A stretch of 64,000 nt of DNA, taken from assembly GCA_963700925.1 (NCBI GenBank), contig OY969553.1, positions 3,410,001 to 3,474,000 of the forward strand, in the 5' to 3' direction. Below, piece after piece: positions 8,580 to 16,186 of this stretch. The DNA comes from CAWJMD01 sp963700925. GTDB lineage: Bacteria > Actinomycetota > Actinomycetes > Actinomycetales > CAWJMD01. Numbering within the stretch: the stretch's first letter is position 1; every line of letters starts with the position of its first letter. The translations under genes and the position numbers were made by a program. Under the pieces are notes generated by a model. It ran no database searches, had not been told where the DNA came from, and saw nothing but the letters and a program-made list of their open reading frames with translations.

Positions 8580-8738
8580 TCAGGCCTTGCCCAGGATGCG
8601 GTTGAGGTTGGTGCCGCAGACAGGGCACTTGCCCTTGGCCATGCGGCGACCGTTGGTCTCGACCACGTTTCCCGTGGCGTTGCGCTTCTCCTTGCACTTC
8701 ACGCAGTAGAAGTCGCCGGTGTAGGTCTCGTCGGCCAT
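8580..8738 (-). CDS. DUF5679 small zinc-ribbon-like protein, 52 aa
   Basis: A 52-residue protein with two CxxC pairs, FYCVKCKEKRNA (C12, C15) and GKCPVCGTNL (C38, C41), that could hold one zinc. The sequence matches the actinobacterial DUF5679 family, which is widespread and of unknown function. AAGGAG lies nine bases before the ATG. Standalone unit with the strong hairpin downstream. Confidence 0.9.
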   Translation of the reverse strand: MADETYTGDFYCVKCKEKRNATGNVVETNGRRMAKGKCPVCGTNLNRILGKA

Positions 8739-8924
8739 TGGTGGCACTCCTTGTCACTTCTCTCGAGTCGTCCTGGTCCGACGGGTTCGGGTCCAGCCGC
8801 GGGTTGCGGACGGCCCGGGCCTGTCGGGGGCGTTCACCCCTGCGGCCAGGATCCCCGACACCCTAGCCGAGCACGGGCTGAGCACGAGCACGCCCCGCCG
8901 TAGCGCGCCGGTACGGTGCCTTTC

Positions 8925-9734
8925 GTGACGCATCCGGACGACCTCGAGCTCGAGCACCTGACGCTGCAGCGACGCGACGACGGAGTAGCCGTCCTCACCC
9001 TCGACCTGCCGGATCGGCGCAACATGATGAGCGCCCCGATGACCGCCTCGTGGGTGCGGGCGGTCGATGCGCTTCGCGGGGACGACGGGGTGCGCGCAGT
9101 GGTGGTCACCGGTGCGGGCCAGGCCTTCTGCTCCGGCGGCGACACGTCGTGGATCGGCGCGGGCGCCGACGCAGGAGTCGACGCGATGCGCACCCGGATG
9201 CTGGCGTTCTACGGCGACTGGCTGTCTATCCGGAGCCTGGACGTGCCGACCATCGCGGCGGTCAACGGTGCCGCGATCGGTGCTGGGCTGGCCCTTGCGC
9301 TGGCGTGCGACCTGCGTGTCGTGTCGTCGACGGCGCGCCTCGGCGTGCCGTTCACCGCGCTCGGTATGCACGCCGGCATGGCCACCACCTGGTCACTGCC
9401 GGACGTCGCCGGCCTCCAGGTGGCGCGCGATCTGCTGCTGACCGGGCGGATCGTGGACGGGGACGAAGGGGTGCGGCTGGGCCTCGCGCTGCGGGCCGTG
9501 CCGGCGGAGCAGGTGCTGCCCGACGCCCTCGAGCTCGCCGAGACGATCGCCTCGCGTGCACCTGTCGCCACGCGGCTCACCACCGCCGCGCTGCGCGGCG
9601 GCGGCCACGCCGACCACGCCACCGCCCTGCAGTGGGAGGCGCTCGCGCAGGCCGTCACTCTGGTCACCGATGACCTGCAGGAGGGCCTGGCCGCGCAGCG
9701 CGACCGGCGGGCGCCGCGGTTCAGCGGTCGCTGA
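8925..9734 (+). CDS. Enoyl-CoA hydratase/isomerase family protein
   Basis: Crotonase-fold enzyme, 269 residues, acting on acyl-CoA thioesters. The two oxyanion-hole loops are visible (VVVTGAGQAFCSGGDTSW and AAVNGAAIGAGLALALACDLRV), and the rest runs at family length. The usual second catalytic Glu region reads VARDLLLTGRIVDGDEGVRLGL. Substrate is unknown and there is no acyl-CoA dehydrogenase nearby. I chose GTG 8925 because a TANNNT box (TACGGT, 8912-8917) ends seven bases before it, suggesting a leaderless mRNA; GTG 8916 lies inside that box region. Confidence 0.88.
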   Translation: MTHPDDLELEHLTLQRRDDGVAVLTLDLPDRRNMMSAPMTASWVRAVDALRGDDGVRAVVVTGAGQAFCSGGDTSWIGAGADAGVDAMRTRMLAFYGDWLSIRSLDVPTIAAVNGAAIGAGLALALACDLRVVSSTARLGVPFTALGMHAGMATTWSLPDVAGLQVARDLLLTGRIVDGDEGVRLGLALRAVPAEQVLPDALELAETIASRAPVATRLTTAALRGGGHADHATALQWEALAQAVTLVTDDLQEGLAAQRDRRAPRFSGR

Positions 9735-9787
9735 GCACGCTGTGGGTTCGGCGGGGTACTGACGGCCCCGGCGTCTACCGTTGCCTC

Positions 9788-10396
9788 ATGGAGGACGGCG
9801 TGGAGGTTCGGCGCAGCCGGCGACGCCGCCGCAGCGTCACGGCATACCGCGACGGTGGGCGAGTGATCGTGCTGATCCCTGCGCGTTTCACCCGGGCCGA
9901 GGAGCGCGAGTGGGTCGCGAAGATGACCGAGCGGCTGGCTGCCCAGGAGAAGCGGCGTCGCCCGAGCGACGCGGTGCTCGCCCGGCGCGCCAGGGAGCTG
10001 AGCGACAAGTACCTCGCCGGCCTGGCACGCCCGACCTCGGTGCGGTGGGCGTCGAACCAGAACACACGGTGGGGCTCCTGCACGCCGTCCGACGGCACGA
10101 TCCGCATCTCCACCCGCGTCAGGGGCACGCCGTCGTGGGTTCTGGACTACGTGCTCCTGCACGAGCTGGCCCACCTGCTCGAGGCGGGCCACGGCGCCCG
10201 GTTCTGGGCTCTGCTCGACGGGTTCCCGCGCACGGAGCGGGCGCGTGGCTACCTGGAGGGCCTGGCTGCTGCGCGCGACCTCGACGCCGTCGACGACCAT
10301 GACGTGCTGGACGACGAGAGTGAGGCCGACGAGAGCGGCCCCGACGAAGGCGAGCCCGACGAGCCCGCCGCCGGCGAGTCGGCTGCCTTGTTCTAA
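9788..10396 (+). CDS. YgjP/SprT-like zinc metallopeptidase domain protein
   Basis: 202 residues. The core is a YgjP (DUF45) domain with NTRWGSC (about 92-98), which is highly conserved in the family, and the zinc site HELAH (H125, E126, H129) followed by H135 in EAGH. It is predicted to be a cytosolic zinc peptidase of unknown substrate. The last 35 residues are an acidic tail rich in Asp and Glu, probably disordered. TACCGT ends six bases before the ATG, pointing to a leaderless mRNA. The stop overlaps the stop of the convergent Lrp gene. Confidence 0.85.
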   Translation: MEDGVEVRRSRRRRRSVTAYRDGGRVIVLIPARFTRAEEREWVAKMTERLAAQEKRRRPSDAVLARRARELSDKYLAGLARPTSVRWASNQNTRWGSCTPSDGTIRISTRVRGTPSWVLDYVLLHELAHLLEAGHGARFWALLDGFPRTERARGYLEGLAAARDLDAVDDHDVLDDESEADESGPDEGEPDEPAAGESAALF

Positions 10397-10899
10397 AGCT
10401 TGATCGGGTCGGTCCGGCCTGGTATCTCGTCGAAGACCAGGTTCGTCTCGGTGTGGCTGACGGCCGGGTGCCCGGTCAGGTGCTCGACCACGAAGTCGCG
10501 CAGGGCGTCGGTGTCGGGCACGGCGACATGCACCAGCCAATCGTCCTTGCCGGAGACGTGGAACATCGCGATCACTCCGTCGATCGCCGGCAGCTCGGAC
10601 CTGAACAGCTCGACCTGCTCGCGCACGTGAGCTCGCATCCGGACGGCGATGATCGCCTGCAGCGGGCGCCCGGTACGGGCCAGGTCGACGTCGGCGTGCA
10701 CCCCGCGCAGGACACCGCGCCGGCGCAGCTCTCGTACTCGCAGCAGGCACGTCGAGGCGGCGATCCCGACCTGCTCGGCGAGGGCCGCGTTCGTGACCCG
10801 TCCCTCCTCTCGCAGTGCGCTGAGGATGGCCCGGTCGGTGTCGTCGAGGCGGGCGGGGCTGGGCGAGGCGCGTCGTGGGCGAACGTCCTTCGGTGACAC
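10393..10899 (-). CDS. Lrp/AsnC-family transcriptional regulator
   Basis: 168 residues. It has an N-terminal helix-turn-helix (LDDTDRAILSALREEGRVTNAALAEQVGI, about 18-46) and a C-terminal RAM-type ligand domain (ending in VSHTETNLVFDEIPGRTDPIKL). The family usually senses amino acids and binds as dimers to octamers. It is divergent from a sulfur-amino-acid PLP enzyme gene, and the 107-bp gap holds phased CTGCAG boxes, so it probably controls that gene and itself. The start is a GTG whose last base begins one of these boxes. Confidence 0.92.
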   Translation of the reverse strand: MSPKDVRPRRASPSPARLDDTDRAILSALREEGRVTNAALAEQVGIAASTCLLRVRELRRRGVLRGVHADVDLARTGRPLQAIIAVRMRAHVREQVELFRSELPAIDGVIAMFHVSGKDDWLVHVAVPDTDALRDFVVEHLTGHPAVSHTETNLVFDEIPGRTDPIKL

Positions 10900-10958
10900 T
10901 GCAGCTCCCGGTGGTCTGTTGGATGGAATCTGCAGTCTGTCACGCCAGTTCTGCAGAT
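10899..10958. promoter_or_regulatory. Three CTGCAG boxes, candidate Lrp operator
   Basis: CTGCAG occurs at 10899, 10930 and 10951, so the spacings are 31 and 21 bp, close to three and two helical turns. The inner two form an 8-bp inverted repeat (ATCTGCAG, 15 bp, CTGCAGAT). Helical phasing suits an Lrp oligomer wrapping the region between the divergent genes. Confidence 0.6.
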
Positions 10959-11006
10959 CCTTCGATCCCTGCTGTATTGCTCGATGAACCGGACGATGCT
11001 GCGGCC

Positions 11007-12278
11007 ATGACGGTCAACCCCTCTCTCCAGACCCGGGCCGTGCACGCCGGACGAGCCGACCTCGGCGGTCTCGGGGTGCACGCTCTGCCCCTCGACCTGT
11101 CCACGACGTATCCGTTGCCGGACGGGGACGACGGCGTCGCCGGTGGAGGCGACGCCTACGAGCACCTCGCCACGGGCGGACGCGCCCGTGCCGGTGACAG
11201 CCACGTGTACGCCCGGCTGTGGAACCCGACCGTCGCGCGCTTCGAGGACGGCCTGGCCGACCTGGAGCAGGCGGACGGGGCAGTCGCGTTCGCTTCGGGG
11301 ATGGCCGCCCTGACTGCTGTGCTGCTCGGGCTCGGGGAGGGGCTCGATGCGGACGGGCCACGTCCGCACGTCGTGGCCGTCCGGCCGCTGTACGGGGGCA
11401 CGGACCACCTGCTGGCGGCCGGTTTGTGCGGGACCGCTGTCACCTTCACCGACCCCGGCCTGACCGCGACCGACGTCGCCGCTGCGGTCGCCGCCGCCGC
11501 CCGTCCGCAGACACGCCTCGTGCTGCTCGAGACCCCGGCCAACCCGACCCTCGAGCTGGTCGACATCGCAGGCGTCGTCGCAGCGGCTCGTCGGCACTGC
11601 CCAGGGGCCGTCGTGATGGTCGACAACACGTTCGCGACCCCGGTCCTGCAGCTGCCGCTCGTTCTGGGTGCCGACCTCGTGCTGCACTCGGCCACCAAGT
11701 TCATCGGCGGTCATGGCGACGCGATGGGCGGGGTGGTCGCGGTCGGTGGCGCCCACGCTGCCGGCTGGGTGGAGCGGCTGCGCCGGGTGCGCGCGATCAC
11801 CGGTGCGCTGATGCACCCACTCGGCGCCTACCTGCTGCATCGTGGGCTGGCGACCTTGCCGCTGCGCGTTGCCCAGCAGGGCGAGAACGCGCACAAGGTA
11901 GCGCTCGGCCTGGCGCAGCACGCGGCCGTCGAGGCCGTCTACTACCCGGGGCTGGACGGGCGCGACCCGGCCGGCCTGGTGGGCACGCAGATGTCCGGCC
12001 ACGGCTCGGTGCTGGCTCTACGAGTGGTCGGCGGTTTCGAGTCTGCCTGTGCCGTAGCGGGTTCGGTGCGGCTCCTCACGCACGCGGTGTCTCTCGGCGG
12101 GGTCGACACGCTCGTGCAGCACCCGTCGGCGCTCACCCATCGTCCCGTAGCGGGTGACGCCAAGCCCGACGCCGGCCTGCTGCGCATCTCGGTCGGGCTC
12201 GAGGACCCGAACGACGTTCTGGCAGATCTGTACTCGGCGCTGGACGGTGCAGCCGCGCGGACGGGTCAGCGCGGGTAG
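11007..12278 (+). CDS. Cys/Met metabolism PLP-dependent enzyme (transsulfuration family)
   Basis: 423 residues of the cystathionine gamma-synthase / methionine gamma-lyase family (fold type I). It shows the substrate-side loop SHVYARLWNPTVARFE, the glycine-rich FASGMAALTAVLLGL, the strand before the PLP-contacting Asp (VVMVDNTFATPVLQ) and the Schiff-base lysine in HSATKFIGGHGD. The family includes gamma-lyases, gamma-synthases and O-acylhomoserine sulfhydrylases, and the exact reaction is not set by sequence alone. The Lrp neighbour fits an amino-acid-responsive catabolic lyase, a pairing often seen in bacteria. The 3' end overlaps the convergent modC gene by 13 bp. Confidence 0.88.
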   Translation: MTVNPSLQTRAVHAGRADLGGLGVHALPLDLSTTYPLPDGDDGVAGGGDAYEHLATGGRARAGDSHVYARLWNPTVARFEDGLADLEQADGAVAFASGMAALTAVLLGLGEGLDADGPRPHVVAVRPLYGGTDHLLAAGLCGTAVTFTDPGLTATDVAAAVAAAARPQTRLVLLETPANPTLELVDIAGVVAAARRHCPGAVVMVDNTFATPVLQLPLVLGADLVLHSATKFIGGHGDAMGGVVAVGGAHAAGWVERLRRVRAITGALMHPLGAYLLHRGLATLPLRVAQQGENAHKVALGLAQHAAVEAVYYPGLDGRDPAGLVGTQMSGHGSVLALRVVGGFESACAVAGSVRLLTHAVSLGGVDTLVQHPSALTHRPVAGDAKPDAGLLRISVGLEDPNDVLADLYSALDGAAARTGQRG

Positions 12279-13342
12279 TGCCGCAACTCGGTCGCCTTGA
12301 CCGAGACCCACACGTCGCCGCCGACGTCGAGACCGAGCTCGGCCACGGCCCCTGTCGTGACATCGGCGAGCACGGGCGGCGGGCCGGCGACACCGACCCG
12401 CACGACGTCGGCGTGCTGCTCGAGCGAGTCGATGCGACCCTGCCAGACGTTGCGCGCCGACCCTTCGGGGCGACGGCTGTGCAACGAGACGGCGGACGGT
12501 GAGAACGCCACGAACACAGCGCCTTTGACAGGGTGGGCCACCTGCAGCAGGCCTCCTCCGTCCAGCTTGACCGTGGTCGGGGAGGCGCCGGCAAAGCCTT
12601 CGTACAGGTTGAGGCCGACGAGACGGGCGACGTAGTCGGTGCGTGGGGATCTCGCCACCTCTGCCGGAGTGCCGCTCTGCACGACGCGCCCGTCCTCGAT
12701 GACGACCAGGTGGTCGGCCAGCACCATCGCGTCGAGCGCGTCGTGCGTGACCAGCACGGTGCAGCCCGGGTAGTCGCGCAGGTGTCGGCGCAGCCCTGTG
12801 CGCACCTCGAGCTTCGTGCTGGCGTCGAGGGCCGACAAGGGCTCGTCCAGGAGCAGCAGGTCGGGACCCGTGGCGAGGGCGCGAGCCAGCGCCACCCGCT
12901 GCGACTGACCGCCCGAAAGCGCCTGTGGCTTAACGCGTTCAAGACCGGCGAGGCCGACTCGATCGAGCCAGTCGACCGCTGCCCGGTGTGCCGCTCGCCG
13001 AGGTGTGCCGCGGCTGCGCAGTCCGAACGCGACGTTGTCGGCGGCGCTCAGGTGCGGAAAGAGCAGGTAGTCCTGGAACACCATCCCGACGCGGCGACGG
13101 TCGGTCGGCGTCGTGCGGCCGTCGGCGTCGAGCACCCTGTCACCGAGGCGCACGTGCCCGGCAGGCATCCGCAGCAGACCCGCCAGCGCGCGCAGTGCCG
13201 TCGACTTGCCGGCACCGTTGGGGCCGAGCAGCGCGACGACACTGCCGGGCGCGACCTGCAGGTCGAGGTCGAGGTCGAAGCGGTCGCGCCGCACGACGAG
13301 CCGGGCGTCGAGGCCGCTGTCTCGTTGGTGCGCCAGGCTCAT
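12266..13342 (-). CDS. modC: Molybdate ABC transporter ATP-binding protein
   Basis: ATPase driving molybdate import, 358 residues. It shows Walker A (GPNGAGKST), Q-loop (MVFQDYLLFP), ABC signature (LSGGQSQRVALARAL), Walker B (DLLLLDEPLSALD) and switch His (LVTHD). The C-terminal about 100 residues form a Mop/TOBE-type domain ending in VGGDVWVSVKATELRHYPR, typical of ModC. The ATG overlaps the end of modB. Last gene of the regulator-modA-modB-modC operon. Confidence 0.92.
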   Translation of the reverse strand: MSLAHQRDSGLDARLVVRRDRFDLDLDLQVAPGSVVALLGPNGAGKSTALRALAGLLRMPAGHVRLGDRVLDADGRTTPTDRRRVGMVFQDYLLFPHLSAADNVAFGLRSRGTPRRAAHRAAVDWLDRVGLAGLERVKPQALSGGQSQRVALARALATGPDLLLLDEPLSALDASTKLEVRTGLRRHLRDYPGCTVLVTHDALDAMVLADHLVVIEDGRVVQSGTPAEVARSPRTDYVARLVGLNLYEGFAGASPTTVKLDGGGLLQVAHPVKGAVFVAFSPSAVSLHSRRPEGSARNVWQGRIDSLEQHADVVRVGVAGPPPVLADVTTGAVAELGLDVGGDVWVSVKATELRHYPR

Positions 13343-14199
13343 GTCGCGGTCCCTGTCACCCAGCGGTCCCGCAGACTCGTCAGCACCACGACCGACACCC
13401 CGAGCAGCACCAGTGACAGCACGATGGCTGCCTCCGGGTTGGTCTCGAGCGCCAGGTACACCGCGATCGGCATGGTGCGGGTCACGCCGGGGTAACTGCC
13501 CGCGAACGTGATGGTGGCGCCGAACTCGCCCAGTGCGCGGGCGAAGCAGAGCACTGCTCCGGCGGTCACGCCGGGGGCGACCAGGGGCAGAGTGACCCGG
13601 CTGAAGATCGTCCAGCGAGAGGCGCCCAGGGTGGCCGCGGCGTCCTCGTACCGCCGGTCGGCGCCGCGCAGCGCCCCCTCGACGGCGATCACCAGGAAGG
13701 GCATCGCGACGAAGGCCTCGGCCAGCACGACGGCGGCGGTCGTGAACGGCAGGCTCAGCCCGAACCAGGCGTACAGGTGCTGACCGAGCAGGCCGCGACG
13801 TCCGAGCAGCAGGAGGAGTGCCACTCCGCCGACGACCGGCGGAAGGACGAGGGGGACGGTGACCAGCGCGCGAAGGAGACGGCGTCCGGGAAAGGTGGCG
13901 CGCGCCAGGACCCAGGCCAGAGGCACGCCCAGCACCAGACACACGAGCGTCGCGCAGGTCGCGCTCACGAGCGAGAGGCGCAGTGCCGTACCGACTTCCG
14001 CGCTGAACAGCTGGGCGGGGAGGGTGCTCCACGGGGCTTTGACGAGCAGGCCGGCGAGAGGGAGCACGAGGAACGCGAGAGCCAGCACCGCCGGCACCAC
14101 GAGCACGACGGGCAGTCCGACCCCGCGCTGGTCCTCCCGGCCGGCGCGTGGTCTCCCTGTGCGGGAGGCGTCAGGGACTGTCAAACCCGGCGTCGCCAA
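13339..14199 (-). CDS. modB: Molybdate ABC transporter permease
   Basis: 286 residues with about six membrane helices. The ATPase-docking loop (RRYEDAAATLGASRWTIFSRVTLPL) and FARALGEFGATITFAGSYPGVTRTMPIAVY are typical of ModB. No ATG or GTG is placed sensibly; TTG 14199 overlaps modA by 29 bp and TTG 14184 in the same frame is an equal alternative. The position between modA and modC settles the function. Confidence 0.9.
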   Translation of the reverse strand: MATPGLTVPDASRTGRPRAGREDQRGVGLPVVLVVPAVLALAFLVLPLAGLLVKAPWSTLPAQLFSAEVGTALRLSLVSATCATLVCLVLGVPLAWVLARATFPGRRLLRALVTVPLVLPPVVGGVALLLLLGRRGLLGQHLYAWFGLSLPFTTAAVVLAEAFVAMPFLVIAVEGALRGADRRYEDAAATLGASRWTIFSRVTLPLVAPGVTAGAVLCFARALGEFGATITFAGSYPGVTRTMPIAVYLALETNPEAAIVLSLVLLGVSVVVLTSLRDRWVTGTAT

Positions 14200-14986
14200 G
14201 GATCGCCTGCCCCTCGGCCGCGAGCACGTAGTCGACGAAGGCCTGTGCCACAGCGCTGTTCGGCGCCTCGGTCAGCGTCGTGATCGGGTAGTCGTTGATG
14301 GCCTCGTCGGCTTCGGGGAACTCGATGCCCTCGACCGCGTCGCCGGCCGCCAGCACGTCGGTGCGGTAGACGAGCGCAGCGTCTACCTCGCCGAGCTCGA
14401 CCTTCGTGAGGGTCGCTTTCACGTCCTGCTCGAGGGTGTCGGGCGCCGGGGTGAGACCCGCTGCGGCGAAAGCCTTCTCGGCTGCGGCGCCACACGGCAC
14501 CTCCGGTGCGCAGAGCGCGATCGTGCGTGCCTCGTCGGCGAAGTCGGCCAGGTCTGTGATGCCCGCCGCGTTGCCGGCCGGCACGGCGATCTCCAGCCGG
14601 TTGCGGACGAACACCGTCGGCTCGCCCTCGGCGAGCTCAGGGTCGGTCACCGTCGCCATCGTCGCGGGGCTGGCGGCAGCGAACACGTCGGCCGGTGCAC
14701 CGGAGACGATCTGCTGCGCGAGGGCAGAGCTCGCGCCGAAGTTGAAGATGACGGTCACGTCGGGGTTGGCGGTCATGAAGTCGTTTCCGATGGCGGTGAA
14801 CGACTCGGTCAGCGACGCGGCCGCGAACACGGTCAGGTCTCCGGACAGGGACGGTGCCGCGCCACTCGGGTCCTGCGCGCTGGTCGTTGCGTCGGGCTCG
14901 CCCGTCCCGCAGCCGGCGAGTGCCAGCACAGCAAGGGCGACGACTGCGACGCGGAACCTGCGGGGAGGCACACGGCGAAGCATCAT
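14171..14986 (-). CDS. modA: Molybdate-binding lipoprotein
   Basis: Extracytoplasmic molybdate or tungstate receptor, 271 residues. It has a signal peptide with lipobox LALAGC (Cys about 26), followed by ModA signatures: LTVFAAASLTESF (oxyanion contact), FNFGASSALAQQI, GAPADVFAAAS and VYRTDVLAAGD. GAGGAG precedes the double ATG; the first (14986) is used. Lies 50 bp downstream of a Mop-type regulator gene. Confidence 0.93.
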   Translation of the reverse strand: MMLRRVPPRRFRVAVVALAVLALAGCGTGEPDATTSAQDPSGAAPSLSGDLTVFAAASLTESFTAIGNDFMTANPDVTVIFNFGASSALAQQIVSGAPADVFAAASPATMATVTDPELAEGEPTVFVRNRLEIAVPAGNAAGITDLADFADEARTIALCAPEVPCGAAAEKAFAAAGLTPAPDTLEQDVKATLTKVELGEVDAALVYRTDVLAAGDAVEGIEFPEADEAINDYPITTLTEAPNSAVAQAFVDYVLAAEGQAILGDAGFDSP

Positions 14987-15036
14987 GACGGGCTCCTCGA
15001 GGTCAGCCTGTGGATCGAGCACGCAGGCAGTGGGTG

Positions 15037-15444
15037 TCAACGGTGGTCCGGAAGCTCGACGACGACGTTGGTGGCCTTGACGCTCGCCAGAGCGAGGGTG
15101 CCGACCTCGAGGTCGAGCTCGTCGGCGGCCTCGCGGCTCATCAGGGAGACGACCCGGAACGGGCCGCACTGCATCTCGACCTGCGCCATCACGGTGTCCT
15201 TGGTGACCTTGGTGACGATGCCGCGCAGGCGGTTGCGGGCCGATGCGGCGGAAGGCTGCGACGCGTCGGGGTGGGCGGCGACCTCCTGGGCCAGCGCGGC
15301 CAGAGCGGCGCCGTCGACGAGCGTGCGTCCCCCGTCCGCCCTGGTCAGGGGAATGCGGCCCTGGTCGGCCCAGCGCCGCAGCGTGTCGTCGCTGACGCCG
15401 AGCAGCATCGACGCCTCGCGGACGGTGAACCGGGTCGCAGCCAC
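15037..15444 (-). CDS. HTH + Mop (TOBE) domain molybdate regulator
   Basis: 135 residues. The N-terminal half is an excisionase/MerR-like helix-turn-helix (FTVREASMLLGVSDDTLRRW, about 6-25). The C-terminal 65 residues form one molbindin (Mop) domain (RNRLRGIVTKVTKDTVMAQVEM, then LASVKATNVVVELPDHR) that binds molybdate. This is the short actinobacterial relative of ModE and probably regulates modABC, which lies 50 bp downstream on the same strand. GTG start follows a TAGGGT box by six bases, so the transcript is probably leaderless. Confidence 0.85.
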   Translation of the reverse strand: MAATRFTVREASMLLGVSDDTLRRWADQGRIPLTRADGGRTLVDGAALAALAQEVAAHPDASQPSAASARNRLRGIVTKVTKDTVMAQVEMQCGPFRVVSLMSREAADELDLEVGTLALASVKATNVVVELPDHR

Positions 15445-15450
15445 GCCCCT

Positions 15451-15456
15451 ACCCTA
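15451..15456 (-). promoter_or_regulatory. Probable -10 box of the mod operon
   Basis: TAGGGT on the minus strand, six bases before the GTG at 15444. Spacing predicts transcription starting at or near the start codon. No convincing -35 box. Confidence 0.5.
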
Positions 15457-15607
15457 GCGCGCACATGCGGTGCCAGCAGTCCAGTACAGCCGCATCTGCG
15501 TTACTCGCGTGGCACACAATGCTCAGGTCACCCACGTGTCGCCACCCGATTTGTGTAGGCAGGACGAGCACGCCACAGGGGGAGTGTGGGTAGGGGGAGC
15601 AAGGGGG

Positions 15608-16186
15608 TCACGGGGCGCGGACGACGGCGGCCACGCGCCGCAGGCGGGCCGGCAGGTCGGGTGGCGCCGAGTCGGGGAGCGCGTCGACGTCGAACCACGC
15701 GACGTCGAGGCTCTCGTCGCTGACCTGCGCGACCGCGTCATCGGGCACGACGGCGAGGAACGCCACGTCGAGGTGTTCTCGGCACCGGCCGAACGCGGCC
15801 GACAAGGCGTGCCGGTCGAGGTCGACCGGGGCATCAGAGGCCAGCTCGAGCGTGGCGATGCCCGACTCCTCGCGCCCCTCGCGGCGGGCCACGGCTGCCA
15901 GGTCGGCGTCGCCAGCCTCGCAGTGCCCACCGAACTGCACCCAGAAGCCGCCCTTGGCGTGGTGGGTCAGGAGCGTCCGCCACCCCGACGGGTCGAGCAC
16001 GAAGCACGACGCGGTCAGGTGGGCGGGCGGGCCGTCCTTCCAGAGCCCGTCGGCATGTGCCGCAAGGTGGTCGAGGTACGCGCGCCGCAGCGCGTCCTGC
16101 GCGGGGGACGGAGCCGTCCAACCTGAAAGCAGCCGAACAGCCTTGGCGTGCAACGTTTCTCGACCCGTGGAGTGAGGCGGGGTCAC
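15608..16186 (-). CDS. NUDIX hydrolase
   Basis: 192 residues. The NUDIX box is present in slightly loose form: GGHCEAGDADLAAVARREGREESGI (REGREESG carries the metal-binding Glu residues). It hydrolyses a nucleoside diphosphate linked to some group; the substrate cannot be told. GTG at 16186 overlaps the stop of the zincin gene as GTGA, which fixes the start and indicates coupling. The 163 bp between its stop and the mod regulator start hold the mod promoter and a G-rich run but no gene. Confidence 0.85.
   Translation of the reverse strand: MTPPHSTGRETLHAKAVRLLSGWTAPSPAQDALRRAYLDHLAAHADGLWKDGPPAHLTASCFVLDPSGWRTLLTHHAKGGFWVQFGGHCEAGDADLAAVARREGREESGIATLELASDAPVDLDRHALSAAFGRCREHLDVAFLAVVPDDAVAQVSDESLDVAWFDVDALPDSAPPDLPARLRRVAAVVRAP

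Noticed and set aside
7333..8738. RiPP-type (TOMM) cluster suggested by the E1-like protein and its Cys cluster
   Set aside because: No YcaO protein, flavin dehydrogenase or precursor peptide is present, and the neighbours are housekeeping genes.
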